Numbered from the stretch's first letter, positions 1-12,248 are shown. The stretch: DNA of 57,007 nt from an uncultured Bacteroidales bacterium (GCA_949297365.1 CASFSL010000037.1:1-57007); one strand, 5' to 3'. Notes: generated from the letters alone by a model not told the origin. Translations and numbers: made by a program.

Positions 1-840
1 AATTTCTACATTGCCAACGACCTGGGCCGCAACGGCTATTATGACCAGAAGCCGATAGCGGAAACTATGGGCAGGATGGCCGAGGCCATTGACATCGAAT
101 TTGTGGTTGCGGCCGGAGACGTGCATCACTTCGAGGGCGTACAGAGTGTCAGTGACCCTCTGTGGATGACCAACTACGAGCTCATCTACTCCCATCCCGA
201 CCTGATGACCCCCTGGTATGCCATCTGCGGCAACCACGAGTACCGCAGCAATACCCAGGCCTGCATCGACTACAGCCAGGTTAGCGCCCGCTGGAACATG
301 CCCTCGCGCTACTACACCTTCGTCAAGGAGGAGGACGGCGTGGAGATACGTATAGTGATGATCGACACCACCCCGCTCATAGACAAGTACCGCGAGGAGA
401 CCGACAAGTATGCCGACGCTTCCAAGTCCGACTACCGCGAGCAGCTGGCATGGCTGGACAGAACCCTGTCGGAGGCGGATGAGGACTGGGTAATCGTGGT
501 GGGCCACCATCCGATCTATGCCTACACGGACAAGGACGAGAGCGAGCGCACCGACATGCAGGAGCGCGTGAACTCCATCCTGCTCAGGCATGACAACGTG
601 GACATGTACGTGTGCGGCCACCTGCATACTTTCCAGCATATCCGCAAGGAAGGCAGTGACATCGACTACGTGGTCAACTCCTCCGGTTCTCTGAGCCGCG
701 ACGTGGAGTCTATCGAGGGCACCGTCTTCTGCAGCCCCGAGTCCGGCTGGTCCCTCGTGACCGTCTCCGCCGACTCCCTCTGCCTGCACATGCTCGACAA
801 GGACGGCAAGGTGCTCCACACCGTCACCCGTACAAAGTAG
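1..840 (+). CDS. Calcineurin-like metallophosphoesterase (5' end outside window)
   Basis: The reading frame is open from base 1, so the true start lies upstream; the first internal ATG at 67 is inside the domain. The visible part carries the metallophosphoesterase motif series: GDVHH near residue 40, GNHE near residue 77, GHHP near residue 165 and GHLH near residue 205. These supply the His/Asp/Asn ligands of the dinuclear metal centre. The order and spacing resemble tartrate-resistant (purple) acid phosphatases, which hydrolyse phosphomonoesters, often outside the cytoplasm. The N-terminus is missing, so I cannot say whether there is a signal peptide. The gene ends at a TAG, followed by a palindromic element and then convergent smpB. 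The substrate is unknown. The family call is firm; purple acid phosphatase specificity is inference. Confidence 0.85.
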   Translation, partial: NFYIANDLGRNGYYDQKPIAETMGRMAEAIDIEFVVAAGDVHHFEGVQSVSDPLWMTNYELIYSHPDLMTPWYAICGNHEYRSNTQACIDYSQVSARWNMPSRYYTFVKEEDGVEIRIVMIDTTPLIDKYREETDKYADASKSDYREQLAWLDRTLSEADEDWVIVVGHHPIYAYTDKDESERTDMQERVNSILLRHDNVDMYVCGHLHTFQHIRKEGSDIDYVVNSSGSLSRDVESIEGTVFCSPESGWSLVTVSADSLCLHMLDKDGKVLHTVTRTK

Positions 841-870
841 AGGTAAATAGCCATCTTCTGTACAGACCCG

Positions 871-967
871 TTCGGATATAAGTATACCTCCGAAAACTTT
901 GGCTCCCGAAAAGGGAGGGGACCCACCGTAGGTGGGGAGGTTTTTCGGAGGTATACTTATGTCCGGA
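871..967. repeat. 97-bp cloverleaf-like palindromic element between convergent genes
   Basis: Two 26-nt arms (871-896 and 942-967) are inverted copies with two mismatches. The 45-nt centre holds two further perfect hairpins: CTCCC-GAAAA-GGGAG at 903-917 and CCCACC-GTA-GGTGGG at 922-936. The element fills the gap between the phosphoesterase and smpB, which converge on it. It could serve as a bidirectional terminator, but a 26-bp outer stem with two inner hairpins is more elaborate than a simple terminator and resembles a REP/MITE-type dispersed element. No target-site duplication is visible. Confidence 0.75.
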
Positions 968-975
968 TGGTCGGT

Positions 976-1422
976 TTACTCGGGGGAGTAGCGGCGCAGG
1001 TCCTTTTCCTTGATGGACTGCCGCTTGTCGTACTCTTTCTTGCCCCGTGCCAGTGCGATGTCCAGCTTGGCGTAGCCGTTTTCGGAGATGAACAGGCGGC
1101 GGGTGACGATGGTCAGGCCTTTCTCCTTGACGGACCTGGCCAGCTTGCGCAGCTCTTTTTTAGTCAGCAGCAGCTTGCGGTCCCGCTTGGGATCGTGGCG
1201 GTTGAATGTGCCCCACCAGTATTCGGCAATGTGCATGTTCTTGACATAAAGCTCCCCTCCGGAGAAATAACAATAACTGTCCACAAGCGAGGCCTTGCCG
1301 GCCCTGATGGACTTGATCTCGGTGCCGGTGAGGACTATGCCCGCTGTGTAGTTCTCAAGAAACTCGTATTCGAACGAGGCCTTCTTGTTGCGGATTTCTA
1401 TCTTGCTTTTTGCCTTTGCCAT
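976..1422 (-). CDS. smpB: SsrA-binding protein SmpB
   Basis: SmpB binds tmRNA and delivers it to stalled ribosomes for trans-translation, which rescues the ribosome and tags the unfinished peptide. The 148 codons are the usual family length. Visible family blocks are the N-terminal [19 protein letters not shown] segment, GTEIKSIR, the [25 protein letters not shown] stretch, and a basic C-terminal tail ([18 protein letters not shown]) that enters the mRNA path in the ribosome. The start at 1422 is supported by a -7 promoter box ending only 6 nt upstream, which suggests a leaderless or nearly leaderless mRNA. The gene is divergent from the ATP synthase operon. The tmRNA gene itself is not in this window. 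Confidence 0.96.
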   Translation of the reverse strand: MAKAKSKIEIRNKKASFEYEFLENYTAGIVLTGTEIKSIRAGKASLVDSYCYFSGGELYVKNMHIAEYWWGTFNRHDPKRDRKLLLTKKELRKLARSVKEKGLTIVTRRLFISENGYAKLDIALARGKKEYDKRQSIKEKDLRRYSPE

Positions 1423-1428
1423 AAACTA

Positions 1429-1436
1429 CAAAGATA
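1429..1436 (-). promoter_or_regulatory. -7 box of smpB promoter
   Basis: On the minus strand this reads TATCTTTG, a full match to the Bacteroidota -7 consensus TAnnTTTG. It ends 6 nt before the smpB ATG, so transcription should begin at or within a few bases of the start codon. Confidence 0.7.
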
Positions 1437-1577
1437 CGAATTATATGCCATTATGCGCGAAAAATTTTCTGTAGTTCTGTTTTTGACCGGAAGAGTACCG
1501 ATAAAGACATAAAATAAATGTGATTTAAACGGCTTCTGGCACAATATTCGGAGAGTTCCACTGTGAAAAAATTTTGA

Positions 1578-3122
<1,545 letters not shown>

Positions 3123-3126
3123 TATT

Positions 3127-3371
3127 ATGGAACTGTTGATAGTCTCGCCTGTCAGAACCGTGTGTGAAACGGAGGTGACCAAGGTCTTCTTCCCAGGTGC
3201 GGCCGGAGGCTTTGAGGTCTTCCCCGGCCACGCACCTCTGCTTACATCCCTTAAGTCCGGCAATATCGTATATACGCTTCCGGACGGGAAAGAGGAGACA
3301 GTGGCCGTACGCACCGGCTGTGTCCGTCTGCTGGATGACAGGATAGAGGCATGTGTGGAGACAGTAGAGCC

Positions 3372-3375
<4 letters not shown>
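3127..3375 (+). CDS. atpC: F1Fo ATP synthase subunit epsilon, short form
   Basis: Epsilon is part of the central rotor stalk and couples gamma to the c-ring. The 82 residues cover only the N-terminal beta-sandwich (MELLIVSP, FFPGAAGGFEVFPGHAPLLTSLKSG, VRTGCVRLLDDRIEACVE). The C-terminal helical hairpin, which in about 135-residue homologues can extend and block rotation, is absent. Short epsilon subunits are common in Bacteroidota, so this is a lineage feature and not a truncation. It implies no epsilon-hairpin inhibition of ATP hydrolysis. The stop overlaps the atpB start as ATGA, indicating translational coupling. Confidence 0.93.
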
Positions 3376-4714
<1,339 letters not shown>

Positions 4715-4729
4715 TAAGGAGGACAGGCT

Positions 4730-5245
4730 ATGGGAATGTTGCAACCGGAACCGGGACTGCTCATATGGATGACCATAGCGTTCCTCATCGTCTTCGGACT
4801 GCTGGCCAGATTCGGCTTTCCGGCCATACAGAAGACTCTGGACGAGCGTAGGAAGTACATCGATTCGTCTCTGGAGGAGGCCGCGGAGGCCAGGCGCAGG
4901 CTGGAGGGGCTTCAGACAGAGATGGAAGGTGTGCGTCAGGAGGCCCAGAAGCAGAAGTCCGAGATTCTCAAGTCAGCCGCTGACGCCCGTGAGAAGATAC
5001 TCGCCGAGGCCCGTCAGCGTGCCGGAGAGGAGGGCGAGCGGATTGTGGCGGCAGCCAGGCTAAGTGCCCGGAATGAGAGCGAAGCCATCATCCGGGAGGC
5101 CAGGCATCAGGTGGCCCAGTTGGCGATAGCTGTCAGCGAGAGACTGCTGCGCGGCAGACTGGAGGACACTCAGGAGCAGACCGCTCTGGCCGAGAGACTG
5201 CTTTCCGAGATAGAGCAGAGCAAAGCTGACAACAAGGAGGTATAG
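4730..5245 (+). CDS. atpF: F1Fo ATP synthase subunit b
   Basis: Subunit b is the peripheral stalk that holds F1 against rotation. The 171-residue protein has a single N-terminal membrane helix (LLIWMTIAFLIVFGLLARFGF) followed by a long charged coiled coil with regular heptads from about residue 40 to 140. The start is supported by an AAGGAGG purine run 6-10 nt upstream, one of few Shine-Dalgarno-like sites here. It lies 15 bp after atpE and 2 bp before atpH. Confidence 0.95.
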   Translation: MGMLQPEPGLLIWMTIAFLIVFGLLARFGFPAIQKTLDERRKYIDSSLEEAAEARRRLEGLQTEMEGVRQEAQKQKSEILKSAADAREKILAEARQRAGEEGERIVAAARLSARNESEAIIREARHQVAQLAIAVSERLLRGRLEDTQEQTALAERLLSEIEQSKADNKEV

Positions 5246-5247
5246 TT

Positions 5248-5805
5248 ATGACAGGCATAGGGTTGATATCCAGACGTTATGCGAAAGCCTTGGCGGAATA
5301 TTCCGCAGGGCTGGGGGAGGAGGCTGTGGTGTATGGCCAGCTGCTTCCTCTGACGCAGCGGTATGACTATGTCCCGGCGGTACGGGAGGCCGTGCTGTCT
5401 CCCCTCGTTCCGCAGGAGGACAAGCTGGCCGTGATTTCCGCACTTTTCGATGGAGGCCCGTGCCGTTGTCTGCAGGACTTTATCCGGCTGGTACTGCGTC
5501 ATCGCCGGGAGGCGTATCTTTATTTTATCATACATTCGTATGTGGAGCTTTACCGTGAGCGTCATCACCTCAAGGAGGCAATGCTGGTTACGGCAGTACC
5601 CCTTGGTGACGGTGTGACGGAGATGGTCCGCAGCAGGATGCAGGAACGCAGCGGATGTACGGTGAATGTCACGGCGAAAGTGGATCCGTCCATCATAGGC
5701 GGATTCGTATTCCGGATGGAAGATACCCTGCTGGATGCGAGCGTGGCCTCGCAGTTGAGGCTGCTGCGCCGTCGGCTCGGCAGCAATCCGGTCAGGAAGA
5801 TTTAA
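5248..5805 (+). CDS. atpH: F1Fo ATP synthase subunit delta
   Basis: Delta caps the F1 head and joins it to subunit b. The 185 residues open with the conserved ISRRYAKALAEYS helix and end with the family C-terminal block (VDPSIIGGFVFRMEDTLLDASVASQLRLLRRRL). The gene starts 2 bp after the atpF stop and precedes atpA by 19 bp, the normal b-delta-alpha order. Sequence conservation is low in the middle, as is usual for this subunit. Confidence 0.94.
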   Translation: MTGIGLISRRYAKALAEYSAGLGEEAVVYGQLLPLTQRYDYVPAVREAVLSPLVPQEDKLAVISALFDGGPCRCLQDFIRLVLRHRREAYLYFIIHSYVELYRERHHLKEAMLVTAVPLGDGVTEMVRSRMQERSGCTVNVTAKVDPSIIGGFVFRMEDTLLDASVASQLRLLRRRLGSNPVRKI

Positions 5806-5824
5806 ATATGATTAATATAAGAAT

Positions 5825-7411
5825 ATGAGTGAGAATACAGATAAGATAAGACCGTCGGAAGTCTCCGGTGCGCTGCTGGCCGAGCTTCAGGGAATAGACC
5901 TGGAGGCCAAGTATGCAGAGGTCGGTACGGTACTTCAGGTAAGTGACGGCGTGGTGCGTATCTTCGGACTGCGCAATGCCGAGGCCAGCGAGCTGCTCGA
6001 GTTTGACGGCGGCATGAAGGCCGTGGTGATGAACCTTGAGGAGGACAATGTTGGAGCCGTGCTGCTCGGTCCCACGGATCATATCAAGGAAGGCGACATG
6101 GTCCGCAGGACAGGCCGTACCGCGTCCATAGATGTCGGAGAAGGACTTCTGGGACGAGTGATCAATCCTCTCGGTGAGCCGATAGACGGAGCCGGAGAGA
6201 TAGCCGGGGAAAGGGTGGAGATGCCGCTGGACCGCAAGGCTCCTGGAGTCATATTCCGTCAGCCGGTCAATCAGCCGCTTCAGACCGGTATCAAGGCCAT
6301 CGACGCCATGATCCCTATCGGTCGCGGACAGAGGGAACTTATCATCGGAGACCGTCAGACCGGCAAGACCGCGATAGCAGTCGATACGATTATCAACCAG
6401 AGGGCCAATTACGAGGCCGGAGATCCGGTGTACTGTATCTATGTGGCTGTGGGCCAGAAGGCCTCCACGGTAGCCAATCTCGTGGAGACGCTGCACAGAT
6501 ACGGAGCTATGGACTATACGGTAGTGGTGGCCGCCACTGCTTCGGATCCCGCTGCGGTACAGTATTTCGCCCCGTTTGCCGGAGCCGCTATCGGCGAGTA
6601 TTTCCGGGATACCGGACGGCATGCCCTGGTGGTGTACGATGACCTCTCTAAGCAGGCCGTGGCCTACCGCGAGGTCTCTCTGATACTCCGCCGTCCTTCG
6701 GGACGTGAGGCCTATCCGGGGGATATCTTCTACCTGCATTCCCGTCTGCTGGAGAGGGCGGCCAAGATCATCGCCCAGGAGGAAGTGGCCAGGGAGATGA
6801 ACGATCTTCCGGTGTCTCTGAAAGGCAAGGTGCGCGGCGGCGGCTCGCTTACGGCCCTTCCTATCATCGAGACTCAGGCAGGAGACGTATCGGCCTATAT
6901 CCCGACCAATGTGATATCTATTACGGACGGCCAGATATTCCTCGACACGGACCTGTTCAATGAGGGCAATATGCCTGCGATAGATGTCGGTATATCCGTT
7001 TCCCGTGTCGGCGGCAACGCCCAGGTCAAGGCCATGAAGAAGGTGGCCGGAACTCTTAAGATAGACCAGGCGCAGTTCCGCGAGCTGGAGTCTTTCTCCA
7101 AGTTCAGCAGCGATATGGATCCTGTGACAGCCGCCGTCCTGGACCGCGGCCGCAAGAATACCCGTCTGCTCGTGCAGCCCCAGTACAGCCCCATGCCTGT
7201 GGGCCGGCAGATAGCCGTGCTTTACTGCGGCACGCACGGCCTGCTCAGGGATGTGCCGATAGAGCATGTGGCGGACTTTGAGAGACTGCTTATAGAGACC
7301 CTGAAGCCTACCGGTGTGTTCGATACTCTGGCAGCCGAGGGACTGACTGACGAGGCCTGCCGGACAATAGAAAAAGCCGCTGCCGAGGTGGCCGCTACAT
7401 TAAAGGGATGA
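5825..7411 (+). CDS. atpA: F1Fo ATP synthase subunit alpha
   Basis: Alpha carries the non-catalytic nucleotide sites of F1. The 528-residue protein includes an N-terminal helix, the beta-barrel ([17 protein letters not shown]), the P-loop GDRQTGKT near residues 175-182, the [34 protein letters not shown] block with Walker B and the arginine finger region ([10 protein letters not shown]), and the C-terminal helical domain. It ends 4 bp before atpG. All residues expected of a functional subunit are visible. Confidence 0.98.
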   Translation: MSENTDKIRPSEVSGALLAELQGIDLEAKYAEVGTVLQVSDGVVRIFGLRNAEASELLEFDGGMKAVVMNLEEDNVGAVLLGPTDHIKEGDMVRRTGRTASIDVGEGLLGRVINPLGEPIDGAGEIAGERVEMPLDRKAPGVIFRQPVNQPLQTGIKAIDAMIPIGRGQRELIIGDRQTGKTAIAVDTIINQRANYEAGDPVYCIYVAVGQKASTVANLVETLHRYGAMDYTVVVAATASDPAAVQYFAPFAGAAIGEYFRDTGRHALVVYDDLSKQAVAYREVSLILRRPSGREAYPGDIFYLHSRLLERAAKIIAQEEVAREMNDLPVSLKGKVRGGGSLTALPIIETQAGDVSAYIPTNVISITDGQIFLDTDLFNEGNMPAIDVGISVSRVGGNAQVKAMKKVAGTLKIDQAQFRELESFSKFSSDMDPVTAAVLDRGRKNTRLLVQPQYSPMPVGRQIAVLYCGTHGLLRDVPIEHVADFERLLIETLKPTGVFDTLAAEGLTDEACRTIEKAAAEVAATLKG

Positions 7412-7415
7412 TGTC

Positions 7416-8312
7416 ATGGCTGCACTGAAAGAGCTGAAAGGACGTATAAACTCCGTGGAGAGTACGCTGAAGATCACTTCCGCCATGAAGATGGTCTCCT
7501 CGGCTAAGCTCCACCGTGTCCAGGCCTCCATGGAGGCGCTTGCCCGGTACGAGAACCGTTTCACGGAGACGGTGGCGGCTCTGTGCAGTGACCCGGATGT
7601 GGTGACGGCATCCCCCCTGTATCTGCCGCACAAGGAACTGCGTCATGCCGTGGTCATTGCCCTGGCCTCGGACAGTTCGCTCTGCGGGGCTTTCAATGCC
7701 AATGCCGTGCGTCAGCTGATATCCGCCCTGTCGGCTCTGCAGTCAGAAGGATTTACGCGGATAACAGTCTATCCGATAGGGGAGAAGATGGTGCAGGCTG
7801 TCACACGCCCCGCATTTCAGGACCGTTTCGCACCGGTATTGAAGGTCTGTGGTGACTACAGGCACATGGCAGGAAAATATTCGTTTGACGGGATAGCTCC
7901 GTTGGCCACGCAGCTGATGGAGGACTATGTCGCGGGCCGCAATGACAGGGTCTGCATGGTCTACAATCATTTTCACTCGATGGGCCGTCAGACTCCGATG
8001 ACAGACCAGCTGCTGCCGTTCATAGAGGAGAGTGTGGACAATATCGGCCGTGAGGCGGTGCGGGATTATATCCTGGAGCCTGACTCAGACGCTCTGCTGG
8101 CCGCTCTGCTGCCCTCAGCCACCCGCATCCGTCTGTACCGCGTGCTGCTCGACAGTGTTACAGCTGAAAATGCCGCCCGCATGATAGCCATGCAGACGGC
8201 AACAGATAATGCTCAGGAGCTCATAGACGACCTATCTCTCGAATACAACAAGCGCCGTCAGCAGGCCATCACCGCTGAGCTCGCCGATATCACCTCATCA
8301 GCTGAGGCTTAG
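7416..8312 (+). CDS. atpG: F1Fo ATP synthase subunit gamma
   Basis: Gamma is the rotating central shaft. The 298 residues show the conserved N-terminal helix (LKGRINSVESTLKITSAMKMVSSAKL), the SDSSLCGAFNANAVR block, and the C-terminal helix (MIAMQTATDNAQELIDDLSLEYNKRRQQAITAEL) that pairs with the N-terminal one inside alpha3beta3. It is the last gene of the operon. Only 9 bp separate its stop from the end of the convergent lipoprotein gene, and a weak hairpin (CCTCA-TCAGC-TGAGG, 8293-8307) lies within its last codons, so termination may occur inside the neighbouring gene. Confidence 0.96.
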   Translation: MAALKELKGRINSVESTLKITSAMKMVSSAKLHRVQASMEALARYENRFTETVAALCSDPDVVTASPLYLPHKELRHAVVIALASDSSLCGAFNANAVRQLISALSALQSEGFTRITVYPIGEKMVQAVTRPAFQDRFAPVLKVCGDYRHMAGKYSFDGIAPLATQLMEDYVAGRNDRVCMVYNHFHSMGRQTPMTDQLLPFIEESVDNIGREAVRDYILEPDSDALLAALLPSATRIRLYRVLLDSVTAENAARMIAMQTATDNAQELIDDLSLEYNKRRQQAITAELADITSSAEA

Positions 8313-8321
8313 TCTCCGCAT

Positions 8322-9473
8322 TTATTCTGAATACTGGTAAGTTACTTCTCCGTTGATGTCGCAGGATACGGCATTGTTCACGATGAAGCTCTCGGAACCT
8401 TCGGCCTCCGGTGCTGTGATGAACAGAGCCAGGTGGCAGTTCTCAGCGACCCATCCTTCTTCAATGTTTATGACAAATGCGTACTCAGCCGTTTCTCCGG
8501 CCTCGATTGTGCCGAGGGAGTGTCCGGTGAAGTTGGTATTTGACAGGCGGCTGTCAGCAACGCGGATACAGTTGTCATGAGTGTTGTAGTCACCTGTCCA
8601 TGAAGCGGCGTTGTAGTTGGCCTGCTGGCCTTCAATGCCGTCCTCAAGCAGCCAGGCTCCTATGCGGAACTCTGAGGTCTCGGCGGCTTTGACAGAGGCT
8701 ATGACTACCAGTGTGTTTCCGTCCAGTTCTGCGCGGGCGGATATTCCGGCCCTGGCCGGAGCACTGTCATAAGCCGCATCTATGGTGCTCTTCAGTCCGG
8801 CCTCGTTATTGTAGTTGTTGTAGGAAAGCGACATGTCGGCGATTACCATAGGATATCCCATTACTCCCAATGCCATGTCCAGACCGCCTGAGTAAAAGGC
8901 CGGATCATTGGAATTGTATGAGTGGCAGGCTGTAAGCACTGTTCTGGAAGAATAATCCTCATCGGCCATGACGCTGCGCAGGAGCTCGATCATACCGGGG
9001 CAGTATCCGCAGCCGGTGCCGGTGAACTGTGTCAGAAGGACTCTGCGTGCAAAGGATGTATTCTCAGGCTCGGGATCTTCCGGCAGTTCCGGTACGGGGA
9101 AGCCTATCGCGGTAATCGTTACGATATCCGTGTGCGAGGTCCCGTATGCGGCCCAGAACGAATAAGTGCCTGGTTCTGTGGTCGTGAATTTCATATCCGG
9201 AAGCTCAATCTGCTTGCTGGAACCGTCATAGAAGCGGACGTTTTCCGTTACCGGCTCACCGTTGCTCAGTACGGTAAATTCCACCGCGTCCTCTCCGTTG
9301 GCATGGATGACCATTTCGGAAGCGAGCAGGACCAGCTCGGTCGAGCCTACCGGATCATTGCCATCGTCACCATTGTCATTTCCGTTGTCGTTGTTCTCAT
9401 CAGGCAATTCCGTACAGGAGAAGAACATCATGGCTCCTGCGGAGATAAAAGTCAAAAGTTTTAAAATCTTCAT
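8322..9473 (-). CDS. Omp28-like outer-membrane lipoprotein with thioredoxin-type CxxC
   Basis: The 383-residue protein has a lipoprotein signal peptide ending in MFFSC (lipobox Cys near residue 20), then an Asn/Asp/Gly-rich linker (NDNGNDNGDDGND). An Ig-like N-domain follows, then a domain beginning RRVLLTQFTGTGCGYCPGMIELL, the Omp28 family signature with a CGYC thioredoxin-like motif. A C-terminal beta domain completes it. The start is the ATG at 9473; a TTG two codons earlier is less likely. It was probably exported to the outer membrane as a lipoprotein. Its function is unknown: the CxxC suggests a thiol-redox or thiol-binding role, but this is inference. A -7 box and a strong 5' leader hairpin precede it. 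Confidence 0.82.
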   Translation of the reverse strand: MKILKLLTFISAGAMMFFSCTELPDENNDNGNDNGDDGNDPVGSTELVLLASEMVIHANGEDAVEFTVLSNGEPVTENVRFYDGSSKQIELPDMKFTTTEPGTYSFWAAYGTSHTDIVTITAIGFPVPELPEDPEPENTSFARRVLLTQFTGTGCGYCPGMIELLRSVMADEDYSSRTVLTACHSYNSNDPAFYSGGLDMALGVMGYPMVIADMSLSYNNYNNEAGLKSTIDAAYDSAPARAGISARAELDGNTLVVIASVKAAETSEFRIGAWLLEDGIEGQQANYNAASWTGDYNTHDNCIRVADSRLSNTNFTGHSLGTIEAGETAEYAFVINIEEGWVAENCHLALFITAPEAEGSESFIVNNAVSCDINGEVTYQYSE

Positions 9474-9499
9474 TTTCAATTGTATTTTGTTGTCCGTTA

Positions 9500-9553
9500 A
9501 ACCGCACCGAACGGGTGGCCCGGCTTAATAGTCAGACCACCCGTCTTGCGGTT
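9500..9553 (-). promoter_or_regulatory. Strong hairpin in 5' leader of Omp28-like gene
   Basis: Arms AACCGC (9500-9505) and GCGGTT (9548-9553) flank inner arms ACGGGTGG (9511-9518) and CCACCCGT (9537-9544), giving a two-part stem. On the minus strand it starts a few bases after the predicted transcription start and lies upstream of the ATG at 9473. No U-run follows, so a leader stability or regulatory structure seems more likely than a terminator. Confidence 0.55.
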
Positions 9554-9560
9554 AAGCAAT

Positions 9561-9568
9561 CAAAGTTA
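9561..9568 (-). promoter_or_regulatory. -7 box of Omp28-like lipoprotein promoter
   Basis: The minus strand reads TAACTTTG, matching TAnnTTTG. The predicted start near 9555 places the hairpin at 9500-9553 at the very 5' end of the transcript. No convincing -33 TTTG was seen. Confidence 0.55.
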
Positions 9569-9585
9569 ATAAAAAGTTCGTTATA

Positions 9586-12198
9586 TTATCTTGCAGTACC
9601 CTGCTGATAATTCTTAAGATTTTCCTGGAATTCCTCTGCTGAGACAATCTGGAAGTCTGTTACCTTCTTATACGCTTTGGCTGTGCGGAAAGAAGTCCTG
9701 GACATGGTCCTTACTTCAGGGGTCAGGGAAACTCCGTTGGCGGACTGAATCCTGACAGTGCTGTGACTGCCGTTGGAGGCAGGTGCATAGGCCGCACTCT
9801 CTGTCCAGCCCCTTGTAAGGGTCAGTTCGGAATTGATCCGTTTGCCTCCCAGGTAAGCCCATGTGTAGTTGAGATATATTGCGTTGGGGTACATCTCCGT
9901 ACCGTCCAGGATATAGGGATTGACTGTTATGGTATTCCTGTCGGAGGCAATGTCAACGGTAAACTCCTCGTTGCTGTCGTTCTCACCCACAGATACGTAT
10001 CCATTGTCGCTTAATGCGGCCAGGTAGTAGATGTTGTCCGTCCATGCCTGGAGAGGATACATCCTGTTGGAGTTGAAAGGAGCGGTCACGGAACCGTCTT
10101 CGGCTATCTGGAGATACCACTTCGGACCGAAGTCATAGAACAGGGAAGCGACATCGTATGAGCTGTATTCCGGGTTGCAGAAGAGCTCATAGGGAGTGAT
10201 GCTCGGGAACTGCGGTGTATCTGCATCGTCAGTGTCATATCCGAATCCCAGGCAGAGCAGGCGGTTCTGTCCGCGGACTCTGGCGTTGAAAGCCTCGGCC
10301 TCCATCTTGAACTCGTCATAGAGGGCGTCCACTTCCTCCTTTGTCATGCCGGTATAGTAGTCGTACACTTCGGAAGGCAGGGTCTCGGGGTAGTCATTGA
10401 TGCCGTCATATACGGTTACTTTGATGGACTTGGGACCTTCGCTGACATATCCTCCCTCATAGTAGTCGTAGTGTGCGACATCGGCAGTCATGGTCCATTC
10501 ACCCTCAAGGGCAGAGAACAGCTCGGACTCTACTCTCTCAGCATCTGGCATGAAGTCAGCGGTGTTGTCAGCTATGGCGGGACCGCCCTCTTCCAGTACA
10601 TTGGGCGTCTGCTCAATATTGTATGCCAGAACAGCCAGTCTGGTAGTCATACCGTCTATAGTGGAGAATCCGAGATTGAGACCTTCGGCAGTGTTGATCT
10701 GTGCCACTTGTTCGTCAGTCAGTGCATTGCCTGATGCGGTTACGTCGGCGTATGTCATATATTGAAGAGCCGCAGCCCAGTCTCTGTCATAGTTGGCGGC
10801 ATAGATAGCCGATGCTACATCTACGTTTCCGGTGTTCTTTACGTTGAACCATACCTCGAACGGATCATTGGGTCCGTTAGGATTGTCGATGGCGGTAACC
10901 GTCACTTCCGGTGCCTCCATGGTCTTTTCAGTAGTGGAGAACTCAATATGCTGGAATGACTGGCTGGTTCCCTCCTTGTTGCCCATCGCTGTAACCAGTA
11001 TATGATAATTGGTCTGTTCCTGGAGGTAGAGATACTCCGTGAGGTCAATTTCCACATTGCCCTCGAATGTCCTCATACCGAGCATGAACGATGCGTAGTA
11101 TGATGTGGTGAACCACTGGAGATAATCCTCGTTATTGCCAAGGAGTTCCAGTATCTGTGCATAACTGTACTCGTCTACAATCACCACGCAGTACTGGAAT
11201 ACGTCCGGATCGGGCGTGAATTTGATGGATCCTGTGACAGCCTGTACGTTTGAGCAGTCTACGTCAACAGTGGCGTTGAGGACCTGCGGCTCGCGGGCTC
11301 TGATCTGAGTCTTGTAAAAGTATCCGGTCCAGTACTCCTCTTCATTTACGTCTCCGGTACCGTTCAAGAGAGCATCCTGATAGGCTGTTTCGTCAAAGAG
11401 GGCCTGATACCATCCCTCGCCCCAGCCGTACATCGATTCACCCCATGCGAACTCACCTACGAGGAACATTATAGGCTCGCCGGGAACTATAGGGTCGTGG
11501 AGGACAATCTCGTCACCGTATTCATCGATATATACTTCGTTTTCGGGGCCGTAGTAGATAGTGCTGTCGTTAGTTATAAAGAACCCTCCGTTGGCTTCCA
11601 GCGTCTGTGCATCGGATGAGGCCATCCAGCCGGACTTGTTGGAGTTGTACATTACCAGGTTGCCGTAGGAGAAACGCAGTACGTTTCCGTTTTCCTTTAC
11701 GGATTCAGGTACCTTCACGTGGACAGTAAAGCTATTGTAGCCTATGTCTACCATAGTGACGTCCTCCTCGTAGTCGCCGGTGGAGAAATCCTGGGTCACG
11801 ACTTCACCGTAATATTCATCATCGACGGTCGTGGCAGCTACATAGAGGGTGTAGTTGGTGTTGGGCTCGAGGCCGGAAACGGTTATGGAGTTGTCTCCGT
11901 CAGTACACTCGGCCGTGGTTCCGTTCATGAAAAGAACGTCTTCAGTCTGCTCGGCCTCAGGCGTGCCGGCAAAAGCCGCGTAGGCGATCTCAGTGATGTC
12001 GTTGGTCTTTACAGTAAAGACCGCACTGTTGGCATCAGAGGATACGAAATTGATTTCTACTGAAGGCTCTGTTACCTCGTCATCGATGACAGGCTCTTCC
12101 TCTTGGTCCTGTTCAGGTGTTTTGCATCCGTTAAGTCCTGCGAAGGCCAACAGGAAAAGACCTGCAAGAAGGATAAGAAAATAGTTTGAGAGTTTCAT
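9586..12198 (-). CDS. Large surface lipoprotein with Fn3-like domains, function unknown
   Basis: The 870-residue product starts with a lipoprotein signal peptide (hydrophobic stretch ending LNGC, Cys near residue 25) and an acidic linker (QDQEEEPVIDDEVTEP). The first domain of about 100 residues resembles fibronectin type III (SGLEPNTNYTLYVAATT). Repeated Ig/Fn3-like segments with ITVSGL and VTVTAIDNPNGPNDPFEV blocks follow, then a long Tyr/Asp/Glu-rich region and a C-terminal module with beta-sheet character (SITPYELFCNPEYSSYDVASLFYDFGPKWYLQIAEDGSVTAPF). I do not recognise a specific family. The acidic, aromatic-rich composition and lipobox suggest an outer-membrane surface protein. It is probably transcribed from a TAATTTTG -7 box at 12249-12256. 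Confidence 0.75.
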   Translation of the reverse strand: MKLSNYFLILLAGLFLLAFAGLNGCKTPEQDQEEEPVIDDEVTEPSVEINFVSSDANSAVFTVKTNDITEIAYAAFAGTPEAEQTEDVLFMNGTTAECTDGDNSITVSGLEPNTNYTLYVAATTVDDEYYGEVVTQDFSTGDYEEDVTMVDIGYNSFTVHVKVPESVKENGNVLRFSYGNLVMYNSNKSGWMASSDAQTLEANGGFFITNDSTIYYGPENEVYIDEYGDEIVLHDPIVPGEPIMFLVGEFAWGESMYGWGEGWYQALFDETAYQDALLNGTGDVNEEEYWTGYFYKTQIRAREPQVLNATVDVDCSNVQAVTGSIKFTPDPDVFQYCVVIVDEYSYAQILELLGNNEDYLQWFTTSYYASFMLGMRTFEGNVEIDLTEYLYLQEQTNYHILVTAMGNKEGTSQSFQHIEFSTTEKTMEAPEVTVTAIDNPNGPNDPFEVWFNVKNTGNVDVASAIYAANYDRDWAAALQYMTYADVTASGNALTDEQVAQINTAEGLNLGFSTIDGMTTRLAVLAYNIEQTPNVLEEGGPAIADNTADFMPDAERVESELFSALEGEWTMTADVAHYDYYEGGYVSEGPKSIKVTVYDGINDYPETLPSEVYDYYTGMTKEEVDALYDEFKMEAEAFNARVRGQNRLLCLGFGYDTDDADTPQFPSITPYELFCNPEYSSYDVASLFYDFGPKWYLQIAEDGSVTAPFNSNRMYPLQAWTDNIYYLAALSDNGYVSVGENDSNEEFTVDIASDRNTITVNPYILDGTEMYPNAIYLNYTWAYLGGKRINSELTLTRGWTESAAYAPASNGSHSTVRIQSANGVSLTPEVRTMSRTSFRTAKAYKKVTDFQIVSAEEFQENLKNYQQGTAR

Positions 12199-12248
12199 AA
12201 TAGGTTGTATTAATTATGTGATAAGTGTCCGAATGTGTTTTCTTGGTT

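Noticed and set aside
5792-7267. Minus-strand frame of about 490 codons inside atpA
   Set aside because: atpA on the plus strand is complete. The antisense frame is His/Arg-rich and has no family features.
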